In this document: in pieces, positions 1 through 10,609 of the stretch
How the letters are laid out: each line of letters opens with the position of its first letter
Position numbering within the stretch: the stretch's first letter is position 1
Assembly (NCBI GenBank): GCA_030762895.1
Contig: CM061065.1
Location: 71,594,200 to 71,658,199 of the forward strand
Length of the DNA: 64,000 nt
Reading direction: 5' to 3'
Source of the DNA: Sophora flavescens
Lineage: Eukaryota; Streptophyta; Magnoliopsida; Fabales; Fabaceae
The notes under the pieces: model-generated
What the model was told of the DNA's origin: nothing
The model's input: only the letters and a program-made list of their open reading frames with translations
Database searches by the model: none
Position numbers and translations under genes: made by a program

Positions 1-23
1 AAGAGGGGTGATAAAGGGTCACC

Positions 24-212
24 TTACCTAACACCCCTCTTGCAAGACAAAAAACCTACAGGATGACCATCAATGTTAAAAGACAGTTTAGCATAATGCA
101 AGATAATAGAGATCCAATTGCACAAAACATCATTAAAGCCAAATGATTTCAGAACTCTAATCAGGAAAGACCAATCAATAGAGTCAAATGCTTTTTTGAT
201 ATCAAATTTCAA
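24..212 (-). pseudogene. LINE reverse transcriptase fragment
   Basis: A 62-residue open stretch contains the RT motif FDIKKAFDSIDW near its start, followed by the W-I--IL pattern and a GVR motif at its end, as in the fingers/palm part of LINE RTs. The catalytic (F/Y)ADD box would lie further downstream on the minus strand, before position 1, and cannot be seen. Confidence 0.8.
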
Positions 213-869
213 AGCAACATTACCACCATTGCTCTAGCATTTAATCTATTAACGATTTCCAAGTAATACACAAGCAATCAACTATGTTCCTACCTTTAAT
301 AAAATCTTTTTGATTATCATAAATAATCTTTAGGGCTATTAAAGCAAGTCTATCACCAAGACTTTAATCGGAAGCTAGCAAGAGCAATAGGTCTTAAATC
401 AGAAATTCTAACAGCCCCGGCCTTTGAACTTAGGGATAAGGGCTATTATGTTTGAACTAAGATTTAGCAACAACCAAGATTGTGTAAAAAACTGACTCAC
501 AGCCTTAAACATCTGCTTGAACTACCTCCCAATGAGCTTGGAAAAAGTAACCACCAAATCCATCAGGCCCTGGGGAGCCCGAACCATTCATACTAAACAC
601 ACCAGACCTAACCTCTTCTATAGAAGGCAAGTTAGTAAGCATGGCATTGTCAAGATTAGAAACCAAAGAGGGAATTACCTTTTCAACCAAACCATTATTT
701 ATACATTCATTCTCGAAGCATAGAGAGAAGTGAAAACTGCAAAACATGATTCTCAATTAAATCTCTATCTTCCACAATAGAATCCCCAATTCTAAGAGAA
801 GTCATTTGCCTAGAAACTTGCTTAAATTTAGCTATCTTATGAAAGTAAGCAGTATTTCTATCCCGTTGC

Positions 870-1367
870 TCAAACCAAGAGACTCTTGCCTTTTCTTTCC
901 AAAATTCTTCTTGGAATAAAAGAGCTTGCCGCAAGGCACCGGGCAAATGATCTCTTGATCATGCAAAGTAGCAGAAAAACCTTCTTCATTAATTTAACTT
1001 GGATAAAATCCAAGGACTCTTGAGCTGTTTGAACTTTAAGATGAAAATCACCAAAAACATTTTTATTCCAATGTTTTAACTGTTTCTTAAGCAATTTCAA
1101 CTTCTGACTAAGCCTAGCCATAGGACAACCATGAACCTTACTGTTCCAGACCTCTTTAACCAACCATTTACAGTCTAAATGCGAATTACACATAGACATA
1201 AAATTAAAAGAGCAAGGAAATGACCTAGAGTCACTAGTCATAGTAAGTAACAAAGGGAAATGGTCAGAGCAGCTTCTAGTTAAAGTACAACATGTTATAG
1301 AAGTCCAAAGATTAATCCAATCCTCATTACAAACAGCTCTATCTAATCTAGACTCAAAAAGAACCAA
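870..1367 (-). pseudogene. LINE endonuclease C-terminus and linker fragment
   Basis: A 165-residue open stretch starts with an R-LDR-VCNEDW segment and has SDHFPLLL about 35 residues in. The SDH is the conserved end of the exonuclease-endonuclease-phosphatase fold of LINE ORF2. The following basic, helical linker (KLKLLKKQLKHWNKNVFGD) is typical of plant LINEs. The first half of the nuclease is missing. Confidence 0.75.
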
Positions 1368-1479
1368 CTGACCGATTATTTGCCCAGGTAAAAAGAAGCA
1401 CCCCTAGTTGGTAAATGAATAAGGCCTAAAACATCAGACCGTGATCTAAATTCATCATATGAAACCCGGGAGGGCATGC

Positions 1480-2862
1480 CTCTTTCTAGTTCTCCCTTTT
1501 GCTCTGCTCCCTCCTCCTCTGTTCTGCTTCATTCTCTTCATCCATCTATCCCTTTTTTTACTATAACTGAAGACGAAAATGAGGAAAGGTGCAATTTAAA
1601 TCAAAGTAGCATCACAAATTCAAATGCTGCCAGATTCAAGGTTGGGGTGGACAATTTTGTGGCAGCCCGGGGGTTGGGATGAAAGACATGAATTGAGGTA
1701 CTCCTCCCCTAGATGTTGAATCCCCTGGTGGTGCTGGTATGCGAACCATAACAGGCCTTGTATATGGTGGTGGCATAGGTACAAGTGATGGTGCTTGAGA
1801 TGGTGAAGGTGGCCTCACTGGTGTAGCCTTCTCCCTGGATGGAATAACTGGATCTCTGACTCCATACCTCCTAGCCTGCACAATTGAGATCGAAAAGTGA
1901 GTATCAAGTTGGTCCCTGTAATTACATACTTAATATCAAATTAGTCCCTGACATGTGTAACTTAAATTCAAAGTAGTCCCTGCGCACATACCCTCTGTGG
2001 TGCATTCACTTGCTGTTGGGGCACTTGCACTGCACTTCTTGTGTAGGCTGAACTGGAACTTGTCCTACATCATCCCCTATTTGTTGAACTTCCTGTGACT
2101 CCAAAGGAAAAAAGTCCACAAGTTTGTAATTTATTCAAAGTACATTCAATCAGCACTAGTAAGGGCAGAAGTTCTAAACAGCCACAAAGAACTTACCCTT
2201 GTTGCATCTTCCTCATTTGATGCTTCATTTGCTTGTGCAGATTGGGGGAGAGGTATCTCAGTTACTGGTTCCTCTTGCTGTTGACCCGATCTCCTGGACT
2301 TAGGTCATTGGGAAACTCCTATGTTCATGCATCCTTTGCTATTGTGATCCTCAATTCCACATCTTGAACATGTGAAAGTTGGGTGAGACCTCTTCAGCTT
2401 CCTAGGGAAGACCCATTACCCCCTTTCCTCTTTTTCGTCTTCGGTTGCAGCAAAAAATGGGATGGAGGGATGAAGAGAATGAAGCGAAACAGAGGAGGAG
2501 GGAGCAGAGCAAAGGGGAGAACCGGAATGAGCCATTGGAGAAGGGTGGGGGAAGAAGATGAAACCCAAATCAAAACCTTAGCCAGTTTCAATTTAGTCCC
2601 TGAAATTTCAACTAAGTCCCTGAAATTGTGTTTCTGACATGGAGGCAAGGTGGATGATAAGATGGGGGTCCAGCAAGGCACTTAATGTGCCACATAAGCA
2701 CCCTTCACGGCGTTAGGGGACGACAGTTAACAGAGGGACCATTTTGAATCACGGTTTGCAATTTCAAGGACTAAGTTGGTAATTTTCTTAATTCAGGGAC
2801 CAACTTGATACTATGTCGCAATTTCAGGGACTAAATTGGCTATTTACTCGAGAAAAAAAAAA
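1480..2862 (-). mobile_element. Deletion derivative of a MuDR-like MULE with transposase C-terminus
   Basis: An arm at 1489-1592 is the inverted complement of about 2430-2520, including a pyrimidine-rich stretch and a GAAGACGAAAA-type segment. The right arm continues out to about 2862 through repeated GTCCCTGAAATT-like blocks. The matching outer part of the left arm is missing, so the left end is truncated against the LINE. Between the arms are exons of the end of a MuDR-type transposase (minus strand). The catalytic part is deleted. Long inverted ends plus a CCHC knuckle are MULE features. Confidence 0.65.
1636..2400 (-). pseudogene. MuDR-type MULE transposase C-terminal remnant
   Basis: On the minus strand at about 2395-2305 the translation has KLKRSHPTFTCSRCG, then H and C spaced as CX2CX4HX4C. 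This is the zinc knuckle that follows the SWIM domain in MuDR-like transposases. A TGA interrupts soon after. A Gln/Glu/Pro-rich tail follows over further exons with plausible junctions: donor AGG|GTAAGT near 2197, acceptor CACAG near 2100, and acceptor TGTGCAG near 1876. The tail ends at 1636. The DDE core and SWIM domain are absent, and one exon also has a frame break. Confidence 0.6.
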
Positions 2863-3066
2863 CCTTTCGATGTTTAGGATCCGTTTATTTTAAATTTTGA
2901 TAGAATTACTATTAAAAGAATTTATTTTAAAACAATTGAGGTAAAAAAAATATTTCTTCCACGTTATGAAATTTTAGAAGTAGAATTAGAAGAATTCATT
3001 TTGTTTGTGTGATAAAGTAAAATCACTTTTGAAGTCAAAATATAAGGAATTTATTGGATCCCCCAT
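2863..3066. repeat. Left half of a foldback-like repeat split by CACTA element A
   Basis: AT-rich DNA between the MULE and CACTA A. Its outer edge (TTTAGGATCCGTTTATTTT) is loosely mirrored at 9420-9440 (AACATGCACCTAAATG). A related unoccupied-looking site occurs at 52820-52850 (CCTTTTGATGTCTTAGATG). I infer a MITE-like element that was later hit by CACTA A. The ends are approximate. Confidence 0.35.
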
Positions 3067-3083
3067 CACTACAAAAAATCAAC

Positions 3084-3450
3084 TGTTTAGCGACTGGCAT
3101 ATTCGGTCGCTAAACCTGCTAATCCGGTCGCTATTTAATTTAGCGACTGAATTAGCGACCGATTCATGGTGGTGGCTGATAACCTGGTCACTAAGATTTT
3201 AGAGACCGAAATATAAAATTGGTCGCTAAATGGCGACCGTATTTTCGGTCGCTAAATAATAAAAAACGTTCGCTACACGGTTGGTTGCATTGTTTGGGTA
3301 ACCATTTTTAGCGACCGATAATCGGTTGCTAGTTCGGTTTCTAATGTTGGTTACTGTTAACCTATATTAGCGACCGATATTCGGTCGCTAGACCACAATT
3401 TTTTAATGTTAACTAAAGTTTAGCGATCGAATTATTGGTTGCTAGTTTGG
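3084..3450. repeat. Left subterminal repeats of CACTA A
   Basis: At least ten copies of TAGCGACCGA or its complement TCGGTCGCTA (some degenerate) lie within about 370 bases of the left end. In CACTA elements such motifs are binding sites for the TnpA-type protein. The same motif marks the right end of A and both ends of B, so A and B are one family. Confidence 0.85.
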
Positions 3451-3589
3451 TCACTAAACTGGATTTTATTAATTTTTTTAAAATTTAATTTTAAAAATAA
3501 TAATTTTTTTTTGTTTTGCTTTAAAGTTTAGCAAAATTACTAATAAAACACACCAAATTACTAATGAAATATACAATCATAAGAAATAA

Positions 3590-3592
<3 letters not shown>

Positions 3593-3632
<40 letters not shown>
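3593..3632. repeat. (AT)n microsatellite
   Basis: About 20 uninterrupted AT dinucleotides inside CACTA A. Confidence 0.95.
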
Positions 3633-3638
<6 letters not shown>

Positions 3639-3871
3639 ATCCAAAGTATCGTACAAAAATCGTTTAAAATCAAAAAAATGAAAAAAAAAATAGTCATGAT
3701 GAGGGGGAGGTGGAGGAACCCAATCATCCTCAACGTTCATGCCACCGACATCTGCTATCTGATCGTCCTCTGGAGTAGCAGCATAAGTAGTCGGGCGCGC
3801 GAATCGAGGAGCGGCAGCAGCGGCACAACCGTCAAAGCATCACCCTGAGCAACTGGAGTCTGGATCCTCAT

Positions 3872-4887
3872 CTACTCCAACACCTGCCGCAGTGTCTGGC
3901 CCTGCTCGATGCTCGTCTGCATCAGCTGCTGGTGTGCCTGAGTCAACTGTGCAATCTGGTTCGCCATATGCTGCTCTCTCTCGCTTTTCTCCTGAAGCTC
4001 CGCGTTCAGCTGCGTGATTGTGTCCTGCATTTGGTTGAACTGCTCCTGAGGGACATTATCGGCATAAGAAGGAGCAGGCGTGCCTGATGATGAAGCGATA
4101 AACTCGCCTCCCAGGTGTCCGAGGCCATACACGTGCCCCTTCTTGTTCCTGCCCCCGACGACCTCCAAATAAATGGCATTATCATCGACGGAGATAGGAG
4201 AGCTGGGCCTATCACCAGTCAAGGCCTCATCTTGTGACTGTGAGGCACGTGATATGGCATCGTCCTTCTTCTCGTTGAAGCCCACCTGCAAAGTATAGAT
4301 GAAGAGATTTAGTTAAAATTATAATCAATATTAACAAATCAATTATAATAAATTACAAGTAAAGACTAAATTGTTTCCTTGCTTACAGCATAGTTATGGG
4401 CCTTGTCATTGACCCATGCCCCCGACTTCAATTTCTTCGTCCTCTCCACCAACTCCATAGCAGTGGGGGACCCATTGTTCTCGTGCTTTTCGTATGGAAA
4501 AATACAATCTTAAATTCATAAGAATATTTAAAAATGAAAACTCATTAAATAGTATACTAAGTCAAAAGTTTTAAGTATTACCAACTCGTCGAAGTGGGCG
4601 GCGGCTGATTTAGACCCCCCGGTCCAAGCACATGCACCACCATCAGGAGCTCGATTACGCCGAGCTATGGCCTGGATCTCCTGGAACTTCTCAGTAGCCC
4701 AGTACTGGTCCAGGTTCCTCCTGATCTCAGGATCCACCCACTTCTCCTTATTCTTACCCTTCCTCAGCTTGTTCGTCAGATTCTTCATGACCAGTGAGCC
4801 TTTATGCTCAAATATGTCCTTGACGAGACCCTCTAAACCTGCGTCCCACCTATACTCTTTCTGCAACTTACAGTTGTTAGGAAATTC

Positions 4888-4918
<31 letters not shown>

Positions 4919-5085
4919 ATGTAAATTTAATTTAAATAACTTAATAAATTGTTACCTTAAACTCTTTAAACAACTGATCCCTATGACCCCTTGGGATGAC
5001 CTTCCATGTAGGCCATGGACCATCAAACTTGCGTTGCAGGATCTTCGATATCGAATCAGAAGGGCCCTTCGCGGGCAGAAAGCTG
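3872..5085 (-). pseudogene. En/Spm-type plant transposase (Ptta/En/Spm domain), multi-exon remnant
   Basis: Minus-strand open pieces separated by AT-rich intron-like gaps give, in order: a segment near 5085-4955 (FDGPWPTWKVIPRG), one within 4866-4580 (a basic KGKNKEKW stretch, then QYWATEKFQEIQ and NRAPDGGACAW), one near 4475-4390 (GSPTAMELVERTK), and one at 4291-3872. The last holds an acidic stretch, then a Gln-rich predicted coiled coil ending in QTLRQVLE. This order matches the plant transposase family of En/Spm accessory (TnpA-like) proteins, which bind subterminal repeats. Splice sites were not all verified, so integrity is uncertain. Confidence 0.7.
4888..4919. repeat. (GT)n(AT)n microsatellite
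   Basis: About a dozen GT units followed by ATATAT, within an intron-like gap of the CACTA A transposase region. Confidence 0.95.
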
Positions 5086-5242
5086 CAGCAAAATTAGAGC
5101 ATTAATAAATATTATAAATAAATAAAAAAACAAATAAATAGAAATTAACGAAAATTTATATATATTAAAAAATTAAATTAGTTTACTCGTTATCCCCCCT
5201 AGGGATAAGAAGAATCCTCCTGTAGGATGGACCACGGCTCTC

Positions 5243-5515
5243 CTATCCCGATGATGATGATGGTCCTGTCATAGGTGTGGATGATGACGGTGCAGCCTGT
5301 GTCCCGACCACATGAGGCTCGGGTAGGGGTGCAACTCCATCACCCCGATGTGTCTCGGCCCACGAAGGTGTTGGTAGGGCGGTCTCGATTCGAAGGCGTG
5401 GGTCGGCCGGCGGAGGTACTCTCACAAAGACGACTTCGCCACGACCTCCACGACGACCCCTACCTCTAGAGGAATCGCCATCCGTGTAAAAAATGAAAAT
5501 ATGATTACACAACAA
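5243..5515 (-). CDS. Probable internal exon of the CACTA A transposase gene
   Basis: An open stretch is rich in Arg/Gly at first (GRGRRGGRGEVV), then Pro/Ser-rich. It lies on the same strand as the transposase-associated domain and the En/Spm domain, between them. Its DGDS-R-G start resembles the DGDSTK end of the upstream piece. I infer a linker exon rather than a separate gene. An acceptor near 5470 (CCTCTAG) is possible but unproven. Confidence 0.4.
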   Translation of the reverse strand: MLCNHIFIFYTDGDSSRGRGRRGGRGEVVFVRVPPPADPRLRIETALPTPSWAETHRGDGVAPLPEPHVVGTQAAPSSSTPMTGPSSSSG

Positions 5516-5542
5516 AGTGTAAATAATACAAAAATAAATTAC

Positions 5543-6037
5543 CTAAGTAGAATGACATTTACACAATGAATTATGACATAAATAAATTACCTTAGTAGAA
5601 TCTCCGTCACTAAATTCACCCTCACTCTCATCAGTCTCACTTGATCGGAATGTGCCTTCGCTAGATGCGTCCAACTCAGATTGATCCATTAACTCTCTTT
5701 CAACTTCTTCCTCATTTCCATAGTACGAACCTTTAAACACAACCGGGTTTAAATCAGGCAACGTCTCACCATATTTACTCCACCAATAGTAATCAAGCAT
5801 GAAGCCCTTCTCATAAAGATCGGCTACAACTCCATCCACGCTTTTGAAAGATTGACACTTGCATCTTTTGCAAGGACACCTCAAATGATCACCGCCCAGC
5901 CGTATAAATCTCTCCTGACTAACAACAAACTCTATAAACTCACCCACTCCAACTCTATACTCTTCCCTAAGACGTTTATTCCGATCCAGCCTACGATACA
6001 TCCATTTTCGATTCTCCGAAATATCCATTGCTGCCAA
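5543..6037 (-). pseudogene. Transposase-associated domain of a CACTA element
   Basis: A 164-residue open stretch starts near MDISENRKWMYRRL and contains EFIEFVVSQ, then a Cys cluster (LRCPCKRCKC), an H/Y-rich segment with YYWWSKYGE, and an acidic end. This is the N-terminal zinc-binding transposase-associated domain found in plant TnpD-type proteins. A donor site (ACTAAG|GTAATT) lies at about 5592, so the last residues are likely intronic. In intact elements a large DDE transposase follows; here the sequence runs straight into the En/Spm accessory domain. Confidence 0.75.
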
Positions 6038-6414
6038 TTAAATAGCCTGACCAACCCTACAATAACACTTATATATTACGATGCATTCCAATAACTCCAT
6101 CAATCTCGTTCTTATGACAAGGTTTGAACCTATCCCATTCGAGAAGAAACCTTTAACACACTCGGCTAATAATAGTTATTCCCTTATTCAAATACCTTAT
6201 TCTTAACAAAATTTCAGCAGCATTTCCCATTGGTATCCAAGTACACGACTCGAGCACGGTGATAATCACCGCGATCCAGTATGCACCAGGAGAACAAAAG
6301 GAAATACATTAGATCGAGATTTCAACAAGTATATAAGGCATTTGAACATGGAAATGACTATTGTACGAGTTTAAAAATGGTTTTTTCCCAAACTGTCCCA
6401 CTTGGACAATTCAA

Positions 6415-6474
6415 GATTCAATACAATGAGCATGCGTACCCTGAGAAGGTATGCATGCTCATTAATATTGAATC
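6415..6474. repeat. Near-perfect short hairpin in CACTA A
   Basis: The left arm at 6415-6440 pairs with 6448-6474 around a 7-base loop (CTGAGAA), with only a few mismatches or bulges. Both arms contain GAGCATGC. It does not coincide with a coding segment. Confidence 0.8.
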
Positions 6475-6626
6475 TCAAATAGGAAACTAAGGCTTTCGTA
6501 ACTTAATAATTAACTCTAGAAGAAAATAAAACCATTGACTTATAAGGAATGCAGCATACTTCAACAAATATATATATTGAAGCATAATTCAATACAAACT
6601 TAGATAATATATAGTAGCAAACATCG

Positions 6627-6870
6627 TATTGAGCTCCGCTCTCCACTAACAAGTAACACATAATTGTCAAACACATGCATAACTTCTAAATTAGTAGCAC
6701 ACAACAAGCATCCCGCCTTTTTGACAGGATCACATCCTATTGAGCTTTGCTCTCCACTAACAAACAACACATAATTGCAAATACATGCATAAATATTAAA
6801 TTATCAGCACACAATCAGCATCTTGCCTTTCAGGCAGGATACCTTCCTATTGAGCTCTGCTCTCCACTAA
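6627..6870. repeat. Tandem repeat, about 110-bp unit, just over two copies
   Basis: The phrase TATTGAGCTC(C/T)GCTCTCC recurs at about 6627, 6738 and 6848. The DNA between (ACACATAATTG, ACATGCATAA, AGCACACAA, CCGCCTTT/TGCCTTT) repeats in the same order. It is non-coding and internal to CACTA A. Confidence 0.85.
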
Positions 6871-8755
6871 CAAAAAACAAGATATATAATTCACATATTA
6901 CATTACAACCACCACACAATCAGAACCTTTTACACAAAGCAGAACCTTAAAAGAGAGTATTGAGAGAACTTACCTATCCGACAAAATGCAAAAACAAGTA
7001 AGCATAAGGGGAGGAGCCGCAGACAAGAAGATCAGGAACTGATAAATATGATAAGACAATATGAAAGCAAATTAATATCCTTAGAGCCAACTTTATTGTA
7101 TTCAAGTTAGTAATATAAAAGTTCAACAAATTGCCATTACGACCAATTGATTACCTGTGGAGATGGAGAGGGGACGAAGGGACTCGGTTTCAACTCACGA
7201 GAAATGGAGCAATGACCTATAATGCATAAATAAAATTAATTGTGTCAAATACTAACACTTTAGAAACTAACATTTAAGAGTTTGTTGAAAGCCATTAGGC
7301 CTTTTACTTTTGTCCTCTCTTTGTGTTTTTTTAAATCATTGCTATATTGGGTCTTGAACTCTTTGAATTTCTTAAGGATATACACATGAATAACAGATTT
7401 GAACAGAGAGAGAGTTGTACAGAAAGCAATACAAACCAATTGATTAAATGAACCTTTAGCAAACTTCATGAAAATGAATCTATTTCTGTATTCATGACAT
7501 GAATAGAACAGAAAGGAATTAGATAACCATGTAAAAAATAATCTATCATCAATGACTTAATGCACCACTTATAATATTTAAGTCGTGAAGTATATACCAC
7601 TTGGGTGTGGAGCATAAGGCTTGGTGAAACAGCCGTACTTCCTAGCAAGTTAATTTCTTTATACAATACAATATATATCAAACAAGTTCAATGTAGAGTT
7701 TACCATTCAAGTCCAGACCGTTTGATAATCAAGCTTCAGATTATAACTATTTAATACAAAAAATAGTGACTTGATAACCTACCAACAACTAACATGTCAA
7801 ATACTAACATTTCAACAAACTGACAAATATTTGGTCGTTGGTGGGTGTCTGCTTGTTCCTTGAATGCTTGTTATTGTAGTTATAGCTCACAAGCATCTAA
7901 GTCAATACTTATATTTAAAATAATCTATTCTGATATCTAATTTCTTATCAATTTGTCATTGACTTGGTCTTCAAACTCATATTAACATAGTCTTCCTTAT
8001 GGCTAGTTACAATGTGCATGTAATTTGCTAATTACATTCTTGGCTTCATATTTGCTTATTTTATGCAGGGATGACCATGAAACTTATAGTAGTCCTACTT
8101 CCAAGCATTACAGTCTTAGAGATAGTGAATCAAGAGGAAGCTAACTTATATTATCTATCCAATAAGTTATTTATATCAATATACCCCTACTGCCTGAATT
8201 TCTCTACTCTGGAATTCACTAGAACAACATCAATGATTAATTTGACAACATAAATACCCATACTGACAGAACCTCCCTAAACCCTAACCTGAGACAGAAC
8301 TGATCAGAGGAGACTGTGGGGATGGTGGTCGCGCAAACAGAACCCCTTGAGATGGTGGTGGTGGCCGGAGGAGGAAGAGACAACACCTGAGAGAGACATA
8401 GAGAGAAACTGAGACAAAGAGAACCGAGCAAGAGAGGGAGAGAGTGAGATACACAGAGAGAGAGGAGAGGAGACCTTAACAAAGGAGGAGGTCACTGCGC
8501 TACAGTTGTGGTCGTGGTGGCGGTGGTGGCACGGTGCTGCTGGGAGGAGGAAGAGAGAGTGAGAGACAGAGAAAGAGAAACACAAAATGAGAAGGATAAG
8601 AGGAAAACCTTACCAAGTGGTGGACGGAGGAGGACGAGATGATGAGAGGTGGCGGTGCGCGGCCGGAACAGGGAAGTGGGTGGAGTGAGACAGAGAGAAA
8701 GAGTGAGAGAGAGGAGAGTTCAAACGAAAATGGAGAAGAAAGAGGGATCCGCTAA
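6871..8755. other. CACTA A interior without recognisable gene
   Basis: AT-rich sequence up to about 8270, then a purine-rich, GAGAGA-type segment (8290-8745) that reads as a pyrimidine-rich 5' leader or promoter on the minus strand. Short open stretches here have no recognisable domain. The DDE transposase expected for an autonomous CACTA element is absent. Confidence 0.5.
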
Positions 8756-8769
8756 TTTTTAGGGATTTA

Positions 8770-9235
8770 ATTTTTCGCGACCGAACAATTCGGTTGCTAT
8801 TTAGGTCGCCGCAATTAAATTTTTTAAAACGGTCGCAAATTCGGTCGCTGGTTGAGTTATTTTGAAATTTTAATTCTCCAGGTTAGCTACCGAATTAAAA
8901 TCAGTCGCAAAAACGCTCTACATTAAAAGTTTTTACACACGGGTTAGCGACCGAATTAAGATCGGTCTCAAAAATAAATAAAATTTTACTGTTGGATTAA
9001 AATCGGTCGCTATTTCAGTCACCAAAAAAGTCAACAACTTCTGACTTTTTATATGCTTCAGTTAGCGACCGAAATAGCGACCGACGGCTCTGCTACCCTA
9101 CTTTTCGGTCGTTATTTTAGTCACAAGATTAATTATAACAAGTGTTCTTGTAGATCCTAAAATCGGTTGCAATTTCGGTCGCAAATAACAACTATTCTAT
9201 TTGGTTGCTATTTTCGATCGCTAAATGACCTTTTA
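8770..9235. repeat. Right subterminal repeats of CACTA A
   Basis: Many GCGACCGAA/TTCGGTCGC copies in both orientations lead to the terminal TTTGTAGTG at 9244. They mirror the left end. Confidence 0.85.
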
Positions 9236-9244
9236 TTTGTAGTG

Positions 9245-9553
9245 ACCTTGAATTAGTTCTACTCAACATAAAAATTAAAAATTCATACATCTGTTAAAAT
9301 CAATTTGACTCATCCCAAAATTCATTTTATTGGAGATACTTTTAAAAACAAAGAGGACCAGTTATTGTTGAAATGACTTTAAAGGTCTCAAAAGTAATTT
9401 TTGGGTTTCCAAAATCTTAATCAAACATGCACCTAAATGTTTACACTACATTACTGAAGATTGGATAATAGTAGTATGTAATAGATTGTGAGTTCAATGA
9501 ATTCTAAGAGGTATTACGAGTTGCTTGATGTACATAAACTCATATAGGATTAA
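9245..9553. repeat. Right half of the split repeat and its flank
   Basis: 9245-9440 completes the foldback-like sequence broken by CACTA A. The following segment (TTTACACTACATTA, TCAATGAATTCTAAGAGG, TTGCTTGATGTACATA) is closely similar to 52835-52908 joined to 54656-54685, so it is one member of a dispersed repeat. Confidence 0.5.
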
Positions 9554-9750
9554 CACTACAAGAAAAATGTGCATTGCGGTAATGCAAAAATGTCGTCAAT
9601 AATGTCAAATTACTGATAACCCATAAACAATTTGTGAATCATGAGTCGGTAATTATTATTGATGAACACGATGAAAAGTCGTTTGTATTTATGATGACTT
9701 GTCATCGAAAGTATTTTTTTTATAATGTCAAAAATATTACTAACCCGACT
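9554..9750. mobile_element. Left end of a third CACTA-type family (CACTACAAGAAAA)
   Basis: CACTACAAGAAAAATGTG starts at 9554 directly after GGATTAA, where the related repeat at 54680 continues uninterrupted. No partner end (TTTTCTTGTAGTG) was found up to 11570. I call it a truncated or rearranged element with an uncertain right boundary. Confidence 0.5.
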
Positions 9751-9943
9751 CTAGCTCCTGCGTAAGCAGTCGCATAGGATGGGAGGACCTTGAAGACAAC
9801 CCCCCTTAAGAAACGGTTCTCCTCCATTAATTGGTTTTGTTCAGCCCTACTACTCGCTTGCAGTGGCTTACTATCTAAACTATGTAACCTCGCCTGCCTC
9901 CTAAAAGTAGTGACTGCGATTGTGGCGGTTGGATGCTCACGAC
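9751..9943. other. Unidentified sequence left of the hAT element
   Basis: Mixed-composition DNA that is continuous with 10618 onward once the hAT element is removed. The minus strand has an open stretch (RAEQNQLMEENRFLRG), but I recognise no family. It could be host DNA captured by the CACTA fragment. Confidence 0.3.
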
Positions 9944-10609
9944 TAGAGTATGGTATCCGGACCGATTCGGTCTGTTTAAGTCCGGTCTGCATTGGTCCGC
10001 ACGGAAATAGACCGGATCTAAAAGTCCGCATGATAAATGAACTTTGAAAAACAGAGTTCGCAGGCTAAACGGTCTGTCTGCGGAATCAGCACCAGTTTTT
10101 TTTTTGTTGCATCAAACATAAAAAACAAATAATGACTTGTGCATAAACAAATAAAAGGTAACTACCTTCCCGTATTATTCAGTTAGTTAGCACTCACTAG
10201 TTATTATAAATGCTTAAGATAGTATGGATTTAAATGTCAATTTCCAAAATGAAAACCATGTAAAACCAAAACTATAAATTTCATACAACCCAACTGAACA
10301 ACCAAAAAGTCTTATGATTAAGCAACTACAAATTAACGGAAATAAGACAAAAAACAAGAAGCAACAAAAATTAATGTTTGAAAAGCCTTGCCCCAACCAC
10401 AAAATTAATAACATTTTGTTTTATTAAAAGTGTATAGTTCGCAGACGGGTCCGTAAATCCACGGACCGAGTCCGTTAAACCCGTGGGTTAAACGGACCAG
10501 ATCCAAAAAACCCTCATTTAAATAGACTCGCATTTTATCTAGTTCAAATCCGCACGGACTGCAGGTTAAACGGACTGTCTGCAGATCCGGTTCCATATAC
10601 CCAGCTCTA
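9944..10609. mobile_element. Non-autonomous hAT element, 666 bp
   Basis: The ends are TAGAGTATGGTATCCGG and, inverted, CCATATACCCAGCTCTA. The element is flanked by a perfect 8-bp target duplication, CTCACGAC (9936-9943 and 10610-10617). Inner inverted blocks (ACCGGATCT, TCCGCACGGA, AAACGGACTGTCTGC) extend the foldback. No transposase is present. The 8-bp duplication and TAGNG ends fit the hAT superfamily. Confidence 0.88.

Larger units (their letters stand above)
1..1470 (-). mobile_element. LINE (L1-type) relic, minus strand, running off the left edge
   Basis: Reading the minus strand from about 1367 down, broken frames give the end of a LINE endonuclease domain (an ERLDR-like start and a SDHFPLL motif within 870-1367). 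They are followed by the linker and the start of reverse transcriptase: DIKKAFDSIDW lies in 24-212 and a PGPDGF motif in 505-756. In L1-type ORF2 proteins these occur in this order: endonuclease, linker, then RT with KAFD. Several stops and frame changes separate the pieces, so the copy is dead. The rest of RT and the 3' end lie outside the window. The 5' side ends at a truncated MULE near 1480. Family assignment is from motifs only. Confidence 0.85.
3067..9244 (-). mobile_element. CACTA (En/Spm) element A, 6.2 kb
   Basis: It begins CACTACAAAAAA and ends TTTGTAGTG, the CACTA inverted terminal motif. Both ends carry many short subterminal repeats of the type TAGCGACCGAA/TTCGGTCGCTA in both orientations (about 3084-3450 and 8770-9235), the classic arrangement for transposase binding in En/Spm. 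Genes inside read on the minus strand: a transposase-associated domain and an En/Spm-type second protein. No DDE transposase body is present. The flanking trinucleotides (CAT at 3064-3066, ACC at 9245-9247) do not match, so the target duplication is not confirmed. Confidence 0.88.

Noticed and set aside
3564..3733. Frames with repeated Tyr-Ile through the AT microsatellite (also at 21282-21527)
   Set aside because: Simple translation of (AT)n; not coding.
8237..8585. Leu/Ser-rich frames suggesting a transmembrane protein
   Set aside because: They are the antisense of a GAGAGA purine-rich tract in CACTA A.
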